The position numbers were made by a program, and so were the translations under genes. Positions 47,588 to 56,001 of a stretch of 64,000 bases of DNA are shown piece after piece. Numbering within the stretch: position 1 is the stretch's first letter; every line of letters starts with the position of its first letter. A model generated the notes under the pieces. It was given only the letters and a program-made list of their open reading frames with translations. It ran no database searches and was not told the origin of the DNA. The DNA comes from Flectobacillus longus (GTDB taxonomy: Bacteria > Bacteroidota > Bacteroidia > Cytophagales > Spirosomataceae), in contig NZ_JASHIC010000024.1 in assembly GCF_030056705.1 (NCBI RefSeq), positions 62,001 through 126,000 of the forward strand, written 5' to 3'.

Positions 47588-47905
47588 ATGGCATCACACG
47601 CACACTCTCACGCAACTGAGGAAAAAGTAATTCCACCAGCACAAACTGGCGCTATCTGGAAAACATTCTGGATTCTTTTGATTTTGACTGCGATTGAATT
47701 TATTATCGCATTTACAATGCATGCAAGTAGTCTTCGTGTAGCAATCTTTGCTGGAATGACTATTGTTAAAGCATTCTATATCATTGGTGAATTCATGCAC
47801 TTAAAGCACGAAGTAAAAACCTTGATTTGGATGATTTTACTTCCAGTTGTTTTTGTTGTATGGTTGTTGACTGCATTACTTTTCGAAGGCGGTCACTTGT
47901 ATTGA
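47588..47905 (+). CDS. cytochrome c oxidase subunit IV family protein
   Basis: A 105-residue membrane protein with three helices, of the prokaryotic subunit IV (COX4_pro) type: IWKTFWILLILTAIEFIIAF, then FYIIGEFMHLKHEVKTLIW and a last helix. The N-terminus is His-rich (MASHAHSHATEE). I choose the ATG at 47588; the earlier ATG at 47552 lies inside a hairpin and adds an unlike leader. Confidence 0.88.
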   Translation: MASHAHSHATEEKVIPPAQTGAIWKTFWILLILTAIEFIIAFTMHASSLRVAIFAGMTIVKAFYIIGEFMHLKHEVKTLIWMILLPVVFVVWLLTALLFEGGHLY

Positions 47906-47922
47906 TCATTAGCAATAAAGGT

Positions 47923-47953
47923 AGGCTGGCAAAATGCCAGCCTGTATTTTATT
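47923..47953 (+). terminator. hairpin between subunit IV gene and sco
   Basis: AGGCTGGCA paired with TGCCAGCCT, a 9-bp GC-rich stem with a short AAA loop, followed by GTATTTTATT. It lies just before the sco1-like gene and may attenuate transcription there. Confidence 0.75.
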
Positions 47954-47965
47954 CAAGTGTAAAGC

Positions 47966-48700
47966 ATGATAAATATGCAAAAAGGTATAAAAGCTGGAAT
48001 TCTAATCGTAGCATTAGCGGTTCCAGCTTTAATTTTTTTATTCTTGAGAGGTTTTGGTGAAAACCATTACAAACTCCCAAAGTTGATTCCTGTGATTGAT
48101 TCAACTACAGGTTATATTAAAATGAAGAAAAACCCTAATCCAAAATGGGATGAACCCGAAATGGATACCGTTTTTCATACTATTCCTGATTGGACATTGA
48201 CTAATGAGGAAGGTAAGTCGTTTTCTAATAAACAGCTTGCTGGAAAAATTTATGTAGCAGATTTCTTCTTTACAAGATGTACTTCTATCTGCCCCAAAAT
48301 ATCTACTCAGCTGACAAGAGTACAGGATACTTTTGGACAAGACAAAGATGTCGAATTTGCGTCGTTCACGGTTGACCCTTCACACGATACGCCCGCAATG
48401 TTGCAAGAATATGCCAAGCAATATGATGCTATTCCAGGGAAATGGCATTTCTTAACAGGTACACGTCAGCAATTATATCCATTGGCTGTAAAAGGATATT
48501 ACATCCCTGTGGCGGATGCTTCTGAATATGATAAGGCTGTAAAAACCCCTGATGAGACTTTTATTCATTCAGAAAAATTAATTCTAGTAGACAAAGAAGG
48601 TTATATTCGAGGATTTTATGATGGAACAGATAAGAAAGATGTAGATCGCCTGATGCTCGAAATTAAAGTACTTCAAAAAATTTACGAAACAGAAAAGTAA
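47966..48700 (+). CDS. SCO1/SenC family copper chaperone
   Basis: A 244-residue thioredoxin-fold protein anchored by one N-terminal helix (about residues 8-27). The copper-binding CxxxCP motif is CTSICP, and the His ligand is in FIHSEK near residue 195. Sco proteins deliver copper to, or reduce, the CuA site of subunit II. Its place in the oxidase cluster supports a role in maturing coxB. The start may be this ATG or the one three codons later. Confidence 0.93.
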   Translation: MINMQKGIKAGILIVALAVPALIFLFLRGFGENHYKLPKLIPVIDSTTGYIKMKKNPNPKWDEPEMDTVFHTIPDWTLTNEEGKSFSNKQLAGKIYVADFFFTRCTSICPKISTQLTRVQDTFGQDKDVEFASFTVDPSHDTPAMLQEYAKQYDAIPGKWHFLTGTRQQLYPLAVKGYYIPVADASEYDKAVKTPDETFIHSEKLILVDKEGYIRGFYDGTDKKDVDRLMLEIKVLQKIYETEK

Positions 48701-48745
48701 TTATTGAAGTTATATCAATAAAAAAACTTAATAGATAATTCACAC

Positions 48746-49285
48746 ATGGCATCTTTCTCGATTCAGAAGGATAAAAAGAACGATAAAATCGTTAATATCC
48801 TTGCTATCGTTATTCCAGTTGCGGTTGCACTTTTAATAGGTATTCGCCAAAAGATTGATTTAGGAAGTTGGACTAAAATATTGCCACATGTAATTGGTAT
48901 TTTAAATACCACTACTTCCATTACACTCATATTAGGGTATTCTTATATTAAAAAACAAAACCTTGAAGGGCATCGCAAAATGATGATGCTTTCTTTTGCA
49001 CAAGGAGCATTGTTTTTGGTACTTTATATCTTATATCATATTTCAAATGATTCAACCCCTTATGGAGGAGAAGGTCTATTACGCCCCATTTATTACTTTT
49101 TCTTACTTACTCACATTCTGTTGTCTGTAGGAGTCGTTTGGTTTGTACTTAAAGCAGTATATTTTGCATTGAGTAATCAGATAGCAGAACATAAAAAAGT
49201 TGTAAAATGGGCATTTCCTTTATGGCTTTATGTATCTGTAACAGGCGTAATAGTTTACTTGATGATTTCTCCGTATTATCAATAA
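48746..49285 (+). CDS. DUF420 membrane protein, putative oxidase assembly factor
   Basis: A 179-residue protein with about five helices and the DUF420 pattern: LPHVIGILNTTTSITLILGY, KKQNLEGHRKMMMLSF, and THILLSVGVVWFVLKAVYF with conserved His and Glu/Arg. DUF420 (CtaM-like) members are required for aa3 oxidase assembly in Gram-positive bacteria, as I recall. Location here fits the same job. Confidence 0.87.
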   Translation: MASFSIQKDKKNDKIVNILAIVIPVAVALLIGIRQKIDLGSWTKILPHVIGILNTTTSITLILGYSYIKKQNLEGHRKMMMLSFAQGALFLVLYILYHISNDSTPYGGEGLLRPIYYFFLLTHILLSVGVVWFVLKAVYFALSNQIAEHKKVVKWAFPLWLYVSVTGVIVYLMISPYYQ

Positions 49286-49295
49286 TTCAAGTTTT

Positions 49296-49565
49296 ATGAA
49301 AAAGGTATTATTAGTTTTATTGCTAAGTGTAGTTTCGACTACCATGAGTTTTGCTCAATGTGCTATGTGCCGTTCAGTAGTGGAAAGTACCGTATCGAAT
49401 GGAAGAAGCCAAATTGCATCAAATCTAAACACAGGAATTTTATATCTCCTATCTGTACCCTATGTATTGGCAATGGTCATTGGTTTTCTTTGGTGGAGAA
49501 CTTCCAACCAAGGTTTAAGCCCAAAAGATATTATGCGTCAAAAACTGAAGCAAGCATTCAAATAA
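49296..49565 (+). CDS. small exported CxxC membrane protein at the end of the oxidase cluster
   Basis: An 89-residue protein with a signal-like N-terminus (residues 1-20, ending SFA), followed at once by QCAMCRSVVES, a CxxC motif that would lie at the outer face of the membrane. One further helix (about residues 48-66, LYLLSVPYVLAMVIGFLWW) leads to a basic cytoplasmic tail. I recall similar short CxMC proteins beside oxidase genes in other Bacteroidota, without known function. It starts 10 bases after the DUF420 gene. Copper handling or thiol redox during oxidase maturation is inference. Confidence 0.78.
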   Translation: MKKVLLVLLLSVVSTTMSFAQCAMCRSVVESTVSNGRSQIASNLNTGILYLLSVPYVLAMVIGFLWWRTSNQGLSPKDIMRQKLKQAFK

Positions 49566-49602
49566 CAAAAATCCTGTCTCGAACGAGACAGGATTTTTGT
49601 TA
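49566..49602. terminator. terminator closing the respiratory cluster
   Basis: A perfect 16-bp stem CAAAAATCCTGTCTCG with its complement around an AA loop, T-rich on the right. It lies between convergent genes, so it can end both the oxidase transcript and murI. Confidence 0.93.
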
Positions 49603-49622
49603 TAATAGGCTTAAATGTATGC

Positions 49623-50429
49623 CTATTCCCAAAGAGGATAGTGTTGAAGTCGAATCTGTTCTCCAAAAAATATTTTTGTAGAAGTTTCAAATGATTGAGT
49701 ATAATCAGAAACATAAAAGTGACGAATATGAGCGTTCATTTCATTGAGTAAATGATTGCTTTCTAAATAATCATAAAGAGATTTTGCTACAATTTCAGAA
49801 GTATCTAATACCGTTACCTTTCCATTATAGTATTGGTTAATCTGTTTTTTGATAAGTGGATAATGAGTACAGCCCAAAATTAACGCTTCGATATCGTCTA
49901 ATGTATCGTTTTGGAGGTATTCATTAATAATACTTTCAGATATGTTATGATTAAAAAAACCTTCTTCGATCATAGGAGCTAAAAGTGGCGTCGCCAAAGA
50001 CTTAAGCGTAATTCCTTTTTCAAGAAAGTCTATCTTTTTTCTGTAAATATTGGAGTTTACGGTTTGTTTGGTACCGATCAACCCAATGGTTTTGTTGGCA
50101 TAATTTTCTCCAAGAAAAGCCACCACAGGGTCAATTACATTCATGACTTTCGCCTTGCTACCCACATATTCTTTGACTAATTCGTACGCAGCTGCCGAGG
50201 CCGAATTACAAGCAATTAAAATTACCTTGCATTTTTGTTGTAATAAAACATTACAAATTTTGATAGAATATGCCTGAATGGCTGTCGCAGACTTGTCGCC
50301 ATAAGGCAAATGTGCGGTATCACCAAAGTAGATGATATTTTCGTTTGGGAGTAATCTCGTAACGGCATGCGCTACGGTGAGTCCACCAATACCACTATCA
50401 AAAATTCCAATTGGAGCGGATGTATGCAT
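49623..50429 (-). CDS. murI: glutamate racemase
   Basis: A 268-residue Asp/Glu racemase that provides D-glutamate for peptidoglycan. It has PIGIFDSGIGGLTVA, YFGDTAHLPYGDKS, the first catalytic Cys in ACNSASA and the second in LGCTHYPLI. The ATG at 50429 (MHTSAPIGIFDSG) gives the usual length; an upstream ATG at 50507 would add 26 hydrophobic residues not seen in the family. Convergent with the oxidase cluster. Confidence 0.94.
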   Translation of the reverse strand: MHTSAPIGIFDSGIGGLTVAHAVTRLLPNENIIYFGDTAHLPYGDKSATAIQAYSIKICNVLLQQKCKVILIACNSASAAAYELVKEYVGSKAKVMNVIDPVVAFLGENYANKTIGLIGTKQTVNSNIYRKKIDFLEKGITLKSLATPLLAPMIEEGFFNHNISESIINEYLQNDTLDDIEALILGCTHYPLIKKQINQYYNGKVTVLDTSEIVAKSLYDYLESNHLLNEMNAHIRHFYVSDYTQSFETSTKIFFGEQIRLQHYPLWE

Positions 50430-50576
50430 AAATAAGGTTGAGTAAAAAGGAATTGCCGAAAATATAAGCTGTTTTTCAGAAAAAATTTCGTAAAGTTGAA
50501 AATTCATTACAACTCATGCAACCTTTCTAGCACCTTTTTCATCTACCTATTACAAAACTAAACCAAGACAATTATC

Positions 50577-51149
50577 GTGAAAATTTTACAACTCGGCGGT
50601 TTATCACTCTTTCAAAGTGAAGAAGCTTTGGTTAAAGCCTGTCAGAAAGGCGACCCCAAAGCTCAGCGAAGAGTGTATGAAAAATACTCCTCCAGAATGC
50701 TTGGAGTATGCTTTAGATATGTGCACGATGATTTTGAGGCAGAAGAAATAATGATTGAGGGCTTTGTGAAGGTTTTTGAAAAAATAGATACTTTCAAATT
50801 AGAAGGAAGTTTTGAAGGATGGATTAGAAGAGTCATGGTAAACGAAGCATTAATGTACTTGAGACGTACTAAAAATGCAAAACTTGAAATGAGCTATGAT
50901 AATATCCTTTACGAACCAGAACCCGAACAATTTAGTACACAATTAGAGGTGGATGACCTAATGAAGTTGATTGAAACATTACCTATTGGTTATCGCACAG
51001 TCTTTAATTTGTACGCCATCGAAGGTTATTCTCATGCAGAAATAGCTGCATCTTTAGGAATAACAGAAAGTACTTCTAAATCACAATTATCGAGAGCTAG
51101 AGTTATATTGCAAAATGCAATAGCTCAACAAAAATCAACAGTTAATTAG
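50577..51149 (+). CDS. ECF-type RNA polymerase sigma factor
   Basis: A 190-residue sigma-70 family protein. Region 2 has YVHDDFEAEEIMIEGFVKVF and GWIRRVMVNEAL; region 4 has LPIGYRTVFNLYAIEGYSHAEI and the helix-turn-helix SLGITESTSKSQLSRAR. It starts with GTG at 50577; no ATG lies close. It is followed 8 bases later by a one-TM protein and then a barrel protein, so the three probably form an envelope-response unit. Confidence 0.9.
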   Translation: MKILQLGGLSLFQSEEALVKACQKGDPKAQRRVYEKYSSRMLGVCFRYVHDDFEAEEIMIEGFVKVFEKIDTFKLEGSFEGWIRRVMVNEALMYLRRTKNAKLEMSYDNILYEPEPEQFSTQLEVDDLMKLIETLPIGYRTVFNLYAIEGYSHAEIAASLGITESTSKSQLSRARVILQNAIAQQKSTVN

Positions 51150-51157
51150 CAAACAAA

Positions 51158-51985
51158 ATGGAAAAGCATAATATAGATAAACTATTTGACGAACGTTTGC
51201 AAAATTATGAGCGCAAACCTAGACCAGAAGCATGGGATAAGTTGCAGGCTAAATTACAACAAAACGAAACCAAAATAGTACCTCTGTGGTGGAAAGTAGC
51301 AAGAGCGGCATCAGTTGTGTTCCTCTTAGGAACAGCAGGGTATTTTGTATGGGAAACTACTACAAACCCAGAAGTTGAAGGCTCAAATGTTGCGGTAGTA
51401 AATAGCCATCTAAAAGCAAAAGAAGACAAGCTAGCTCAACCTAAGAAATCAATAGTGTTGGAGAAAACGGGTAATGGTGAAAATAAAATCGAAGAGTCTT
51501 TAGCACAAGCAAAGCCACTTTTGAATAAAATAAATAAACAAACCACTCACAAGAGCTCAGTCAAAGAGCATTTTAATAAATTAATTGAAGTAACTAAAGA
51601 TACCCAAGAACCAGTATTGGCTCAGAAGGAAACGCCTCAACCATTACCAAAAGTTACTAACAATACTATCATACTGGTAATGGAACGTACTCCAGAGCAA
51701 ACTACACCTAAAACTGCTGAGACGATTGTGTTAAGCATGGTAGAAGCTCCCGCAGGTCCAGATACAGAAAGACCGGGATGGGTTGAAGAAGCGAGTAATA
51801 GAAAAACAACTAAATTAGGTAAACTTTGGCAACAACTCAAAAGAGCTAAAAATGGAGAAGGAGTGGATTGGAACGAACTTGGTGTGAAACCACAAAAAGT
51901 ACTTGCACGTGCTGATGCGAAGCTAGAAAATACAAAAGAAACAATCGTGGAGTCAGTGAAAGAAATAAAAAATAACGAAAAATAA
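51158..51985 (+). CDS. single-TM protein, putative anti-sigma factor
   Basis: A 275-residue protein I do not recognise by family. The first 45 residues are acidic/basic and helical (MEKHNIDKLFDERLQNYER, then RPEAWDKLQAKL). A Trp-rich TM helix spans about residues 44-66, and a long low-complexity Lys/Thr/Pro-rich periplasmic part follows. The layout fits the cytoplasmic domain of an anti-sigma factor. Position directly after an ECF gene supports that; there is no zinc-binding ZAS motif. Confidence 0.65.
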   Translation: MEKHNIDKLFDERLQNYERKPRPEAWDKLQAKLQQNETKIVPLWWKVARAASVVFLLGTAGYFVWETTTNPEVEGSNVAVVNSHLKAKEDKLAQPKKSIVLEKTGNGENKIEESLAQAKPLLNKINKQTTHKSSVKEHFNKLIEVTKDTQEPVLAQKETPQPLPKVTNNTIILVMERTPEQTTPKTAETIVLSMVEAPAGPDTERPGWVEEASNRKTTKLGKLWQQLKRAKNGEGVDWNELGVKPQKVLARADAKLENTKETIVESVKEIKNNEK

Positions 51986-52075
51986 ACATATCACGCAACC
52001 TAAGGCAAACGACTTGCATCTAGGAGATATAAAACAAATTAGAACTTTCTAAATCGAGTATAAATCATAAAAGTC

Positions 52076-53257
52076 ATGAAATCTATAAGCCAATTAGATG
52101 TAACAGTAAACTGGGTAAAATTGTACATCATCGCATTTTTTATGGTATTAGCAATTCAGCCAACAATTGCAAGAAATATAGAGACTGATTCTACAGTCAT
52201 CAAGATAGATAAAAGAAACCAGACCGTATTGGAAGGAGGCAAGCCCAATGTAAGTTTGAAAGAAGACATTCAAGCTCTTTTTCAAAAGAGCGGAATGACC
52301 TTAGATGATGCTACTTGGATTGGAATCAGAAGGGTTGTTAATAGCGATATAACAAAAGATACTGTTTTGGTTATATCTCAAAATAATAAAACAATTAATG
52401 TAGCTATCAAAGCCAATGCTCCTTCTAATGCTACAATCAATAGCGGTTCGTCAGGAAATAGTGGTTCTAAAGGAGGAATAAGTGTAGGTCTTGGAGGAGT
52501 ACATATTCAAGATGGAAGAGATGAAGTCCACGTAAGTGTTAATGGCGTAGTTGTAAAAGATGGTAGCGAAGAAACCAGAGTGATGTGGAGAGATACAGCA
52601 AAAGTGGCTCGTCGCAACGGAGAATTTGCCTCACGTTCAGGATTTAATATCTATTTTGGCTTAAATAGCTTTACCAATACAGGCTCGATAAGCGGTGTTT
52701 ATAATACAAAAGACTTTGAATTAAGTCCATTTGGCTCTCGTTACTTCGGTTTTGGATGGACTCGTAGCGCAGCTATTAGTAAAGGAAGCAGTGCAGCTTT
52801 GAAAATAAGCTACGGATTGGAATTTTCTTGGTACAACTTCATGTATGAAAACAATAGATATGAAGTAAAAGGAAATAATAATATAGAATTTAAAGATTAT
52901 GTTGACGACAAAGGGCAACCTGTAGACTTGTCTAGAAATAAATTAACTGTAGCCTATATTAATCTTCCAGTAATGCCTTATGTAGCATTCAAAAAGAGTA
53001 GTACAGTAACATATATCGGATTTGGAGGATATGTAGGCTACAGATTAGATAGCTATACAAAGACAAAAGAATCTGACAGTGGTAGAAAACTTTGGAATCA
53101 TAGCAGTTTTTACTTGAATAATCTTAGATATGGACTTGCATTTGAGCTTGGTTTGAAAGATTTTCCAGATTTATTCGTGAATTATGATTTGTCACAATTG
53201 TACCAAACAGGCTATGGACCCAAAATTAGTGGCTTAAGTTTTGGTATTCGCTTCTAA
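52076..53257 (+). CDS. outer membrane beta-barrel protein
   Basis: A 393-residue exported protein. A signal-like hydrophobic segment lies at about residues 16-33. A variable domain with Gly/Ser-rich stretches (about 122-145) precedes a C-terminal region of alternating aromatic/polar strands, ending in SGLSFGIRF with terminal Phe, typical of outer-membrane barrels in Bacteroidota. Probably the envelope target or sensor partner of the preceding sigma/TM pair. Exact function unknown. Confidence 0.72.
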   Translation: MKSISQLDVTVNWVKLYIIAFFMVLAIQPTIARNIETDSTVIKIDKRNQTVLEGGKPNVSLKEDIQALFQKSGMTLDDATWIGIRRVVNSDITKDTVLVISQNNKTINVAIKANAPSNATINSGSSGNSGSKGGISVGLGGVHIQDGRDEVHVSVNGVVVKDGSEETRVMWRDTAKVARRNGEFASRSGFNIYFGLNSFTNTGSISGVYNTKDFELSPFGSRYFGFGWTRSAAISKGSSAALKISYGLEFSWYNFMYENNRYEVKGNNNIEFKDYVDDKGQPVDLSRNKLTVAYINLPVMPYVAFKKSSTVTYIGFGGYVGYRLDSYTKTKESDSGRKLWNHSSFYLNNLRYGLAFELGLKDFPDLFVNYDLSQLYQTGYGPKISGLSFGIRF

Positions 53258-53284
53258 AATTTCAAAAAAAAAGTAATTTTTTTT

Positions 53285-53330
53285 CAGGGCTTAATGTACT
53301 AGATAAGTAGTATATTAAGCCCTGATTTTT
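53285..53330 (+). terminator. terminator after the barrel protein gene
   Basis: A 17-bp stem (53285-53301 with 53308-53324, CAGGGCTTAAT-type arms, one G-T pair), a GATAAG loop and a following ATTTTT. Confidence 0.9.
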
Positions 53331-53417
53331 AAAATATTACAAGAATAATTACGGAATATTTAGCTATGTTTTTTGAGTTTTATTGAAAAAAAAGTGAAAA
53401 TTTTTTTTCAATAAAGT

Positions 53418-53448
53418 TTTGACTTAATCAAAAATCTACCTAGTTTTG
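53418..53448 (+). promoter_or_regulatory. promoter of the tRNA-tuf operon
   Basis: TTTG at 53418-53421 and TAGTTTTG at 53441-53448, 19 bases apart, about 52 bases before tRNA-Tyr. Confidence 0.75.
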
Positions 53449-53500
53449 CACACTCTTTCACGGGAACGTTACAAGAAACGAGAACAAAAGAGAAAAATGA

Positions 53501-53583
53501 GGGGATATACCAGAGTGGCCAAATGGGGCAGACTGTAAATCTGCTGACTTATGTCTTCGGTGGTTCGAATCCATCTGTCCCCA
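53501..53583 (+). tRNA. tRNA-Tyr (GTA)
   Basis: A class II tRNA of 83 bases. The acceptor GGGGATA pairs with TGTCCCC. The anticodon stem GCAGA/TCTGC carries loop CTGTAAA, anticodon GTA, followed by a long variable arm and T arm with GGTTCGAATCC. CCA is not encoded. Confidence 0.96.
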
Positions 53584-53638
53584 CAAGTTTAGAGTTTTAG
53601 GGAAACTTTTTCGAAACTTTTAAACCAGTTATAGAAAA

Positions 53639-53711
53639 GCGGGAGTAGCTCATTTGGTAGAGCGATAGCCTTCCAAGCTATAGGTGGCGGGTTCGAGCCC
53701 CGTCTCCCGCT
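53639..53711 (+). tRNA. tRNA-Gly (TCC)
   Basis: The acceptor GCGGGAG pairs with CTCCCGC. The anticodon stem ATAGC/GCTAT carries loop CTTCCAA, anticodon TCC. The T arm has GGGTTCGAGCCCC. CCA is not encoded. Confidence 0.96.
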
Positions 53712-53719
53712 CAAGAGAT

Positions 53720-53795
53720 TAAGATGGTTGGTTGTTAATAGTTAATAGTTAATAGTTTAGCGAATTAGCGATTAACGATTAACCATTTTTGTTTG
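53720..53795 (+). repeat. GTTAATA tandem repeat spacer between tRNA-Gly and tRNA-Thr
   Basis: The spacer contains GTTAATA repeated three times in tandem, then GCGAATTAGCGATTAACGATTAACC, whose words overlap the first in complement (GGTTAATC type). It can fold weakly. Too short and irregular for a CRISPR array. Confidence 0.55.
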
Positions 53796-53838
53796 TGGTC
53801 TACTTCAGTTTGGACTCACGAGAAAGCATTCAACGTCT

Positions 53839-53913
<75 letters not shown>

Positions 53914-54032
53914 TTCAAAACAACAAATAGTTAAATAGGAGCTGTCAAGTATCTTTTATCTTTGGTTGTTGGAAGTTGAAAGGTATCAATTTTTTCATTC
54001 TTTTTATAAAACTAATTAAGAACTAAATAATC

Positions 54033-55220
54033 ATGGCAAAAGAGAATTTTGACCGTAGTAAACCTCACGTAAACATTGGTACTATCGGTCACGTTGACCA
54101 CGGTAAAACTACTTTGACTGCTGCCATCACTAAGGTGTTGTCAGAAAAAGGACTTGCTGAAAAGAAAGATTTCTCATCAATTGACTCAGCTCCTGAAGAA
54201 AAAGAGCGTGGTATCACAATCAACACTGCTCACGTAGAGTACCAAACTGTTAACCGTCACTATGCTCACGTTGACTGTCCAGGTCACGCCGATTACGTGA
54301 AAAACATGGTAACTGGTGCTGCTCAAATGGACGGTGCTATCATCGTAGTTGCTGCAACTGACGGTCCAATGCCACAAACTCGCGAGCACATCCTTTTGTC
54401 TCGTCAAGTAGGTGTACCTCAATTGGTAGTGTTCATGAACAAAGTGGACATGGTTGATGATCCAGAATTGTTGGAACTTGTTGAAATGGAAATCCGTGAA
54501 TTGTTGTCATTCTATGAATTTGATGGCGATAACATTCCAGTAATCCAAGGTTCTGCTTTGGGTGGTTTGAACGGTGAGCCGAAATGGGTTGCTACTATCG
54601 AAGCTTTGATGGATGCTGTAGATAGCTGGATTCCACTTCCAAAACGCGATATCGATAAATCATTCTTGATGCCAGTTGAAGACGTATTCTCGATTACAGG
54701 TCGTGGTACTGTAGCAACAGGTCGTATCGAAACTGGTGTTATCAACTCTGGTGATCCAGTTGAAATCTTAGGTATGGGTGCTGAGAACTTGAAATCTACT
54801 GTAACAGGGGTTGAAATGTTCCGTAAAATCCTTGACCGTGGTGAAGCTGGAGACAACGTAGGTTTGTTGTTGCGTGGTATTGACAAAGAATCTATCCGTC
54901 GTGGTATGGTTATTTGTAAGCCAGGTTCAGTTAAGCCTCACTCTAAATTCAAAGCTGAGGTTTATATCTTGTCTAAAGAAGAAGGTGGTCGTCACACTCC
55001 ATTCTTTAACAAATACCGTCCTCAGTTCTATTTCCGTACAACTGACGTAACAGGTGAAATCATGTTGCCAGAAGGTATCGAAATGTGTATGCCAGGTGAT
55101 AACTTGACTATCGACGTTACATTGTTGAACAAAGTAGCTATGGACAAAGGTCTTCGTTTCGCTATCCGTGAAGGTGGACGTACTGTAGGTGCTGGTCAGG
55201 TAACTGAAATCTTAGACTAA
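54033..55220 (+). CDS. tuf: elongation factor Tu
   Basis: A 395-residue GTPase that brings aminoacyl-tRNA to the ribosome. The GTP-binding motifs are complete: [21 protein letters not shown] and NKVDMVDD. Domains 2 and 3 follow normally. Co-transcribed with upstream tRNA-Tyr, -Gly and -Thr, an ancient arrangement. Very biased codon use. A GAAA-tetraloop terminator follows. Confidence 0.98.
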   Translation: MAKENFDRSKPHVNIGTIGHVDHGKTTLTAAITKVLSEKGLAEKKDFSSIDSAPEEKERGITINTAHVEYQTVNRHYAHVDCPGHADYVKNMVTGAAQMDGAIIVVAATDGPMPQTREHILLSRQVGVPQLVVFMNKVDMVDDPELLELVEMEIRELLSFYEFDGDNIPVIQGSALGGLNGEPKWVATIEALMDAVDSWIPLPKRDIDKSFLMPVEDVFSITGRGTVATGRIETGVINSGDPVEILGMGAENLKSTVTGVEMFRKILDRGEAGDNVGLLLRGIDKESIRRGMVICKPGSVKPHSKFKAEVYILSKEEGGRHTPFFNKYRPQFYFRTTDVTGEIMLPEGIEMCMPGDNLTIDVTLLNKVAMDKGLRFAIREGGRTVGAGQVTEILD

Positions 55221-55240
55221 TCCTAAGATTAACCATATTA

Positions 55241-55276
55241 GAAAGGCACTGTCGAAAGACAGTGCCTTTCGTTTTT
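55241..55276 (+). terminator. terminator after tuf
   Basis: A 13-bp stem GAAAGGCACTGTC / GACAGTGCCTTTC capped by a GAAA tetraloop and followed by GTTTTT. Confidence 0.92.
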
Positions 55277-55461
55277 ATAGGCCTTTTATGAATAGATATT
55301 ACCTGAAATAATAAGTATTTTTCACACATATAGAGTCAGTTAGGATGCTAAAACTCTTTTTTAGAAAGAATAAATAGGGTCTTAAGCTTTTGAAAGACAA
55401 GCTATTAAAAGCTCTTTTGAAAATAAAGAGAAAAAATATTAAATAAACCTATACTGAGTGC

Positions 55462-55492
55462 TTGGAAATGCAGAATCGAACTGCTACCTTTG
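55462..55492 (+). promoter_or_regulatory. promoter of tRNA-Trp-secE-nusG
   Basis: TTG at 55462-55464 and TACCTTTG at 55485-55492, 20 bases apart, 14 bases before tRNA-Trp. Confidence 0.75.
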
Positions 55493-55505
55493 CATTCCAA
55501 ACAAT

Positions 55506-55576
55506 ACGGGCATAGTATAAAGGTAGTACAGAGGTCTCCAAAACCTTCGGTCTGGGTTCGAGTCCTGGTGCCCGTG
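55506..55576 (+). tRNA. tRNA-Trp (CCA)
   Basis: The acceptor ACGGGCA pairs with TGCCCGT. The anticodon stem GAGGT/ACCTT carries loop CTCCAAA, anticodon CCA. The T arm has TGGGTTCGAGTCC. The 3' CCA is not encoded. It lies upstream of secE, the usual place in many bacteria. Confidence 0.95.
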
Positions 55577-55582
55577 CAAAGT

Positions 55583-55658
55583 AAGTTCCGATTTTTAGTT
55601 TCGAGTTTCAGATTAATTATTTAAATTAGTCGGAATTTTAAGCTAGAATTCGGAACTT
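55583..55658 (+). repeat. inverted repeat between tRNA-Trp and secE
   Basis: AAGTTCCGA at 55583-55591 pairs with TCGGAACTT at 55650-55658; the interior is built of related words (TTCCGA, TTCGAG, TCGGAA, TTCGGAA). It might mark the processing end of the tRNA or attenuate secE-nusG. Confidence 0.5.
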
Positions 55659-55742
55659 TAAAGTTTATAAAGGATAGCATCACTTTTTACAAGCGAAAAG
55701 CAAACCAAAGAAAGCTCGTAGCTTCATAACATTACAAAGAAC

Positions 55743-55934
55743 ATGAATAAGTTAACACAATTATTTAAAGATTCTTGGACTGAAGTTACAGAAAACGTAA
55801 CATGGCCAAAGTTTAGTGAATTGCAAGCAAGCTCTACGCTAGTATTGGTTGCTTCTTTGATTTTTGCTCTTGTGGTTGGTCTTATCGACTTTTTGTTCAA
55901 GTCTGGTCTAGAGTTGTTCTATCAGTCATTCTAA
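55743..55934 (+). CDS. secE: preprotein translocase subunit SecE
   Basis: A 63-residue, one-helix SecE. The amphipathic part with SWTEVTENVTWPKFSELQASS precedes the membrane helix (about residues 31-52). It stabilises SecY in the translocon. The short single-TM form is usual outside gamma-proteobacteria. Followed by nusG after 67 bases. Confidence 0.93.
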   Translation: MNKLTQLFKDSWTEVTENVTWPKFSELQASSTLVLVASLIFALVVGLIDFLFKSGLELFYQSF

Positions 55935-56001
55935 TTGAGCTGACGAACTGTTCTTTTACAAACAGATTTTGTTCTCAATCTCAAAGAAATCATTATTAAA
56001 G

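Noticed and set aside
50430-50507. Upstream ATG for murI
   Set aside because: Would add 26 hydrophobic residues before the conserved PIGIFDSGIGG start; not seen in glutamate racemases.
53730-53755. Possible CRISPR-like repeat
   Set aside because: Seven-base tandem copies without spacers, inside a tRNA operon, and no cas genes.
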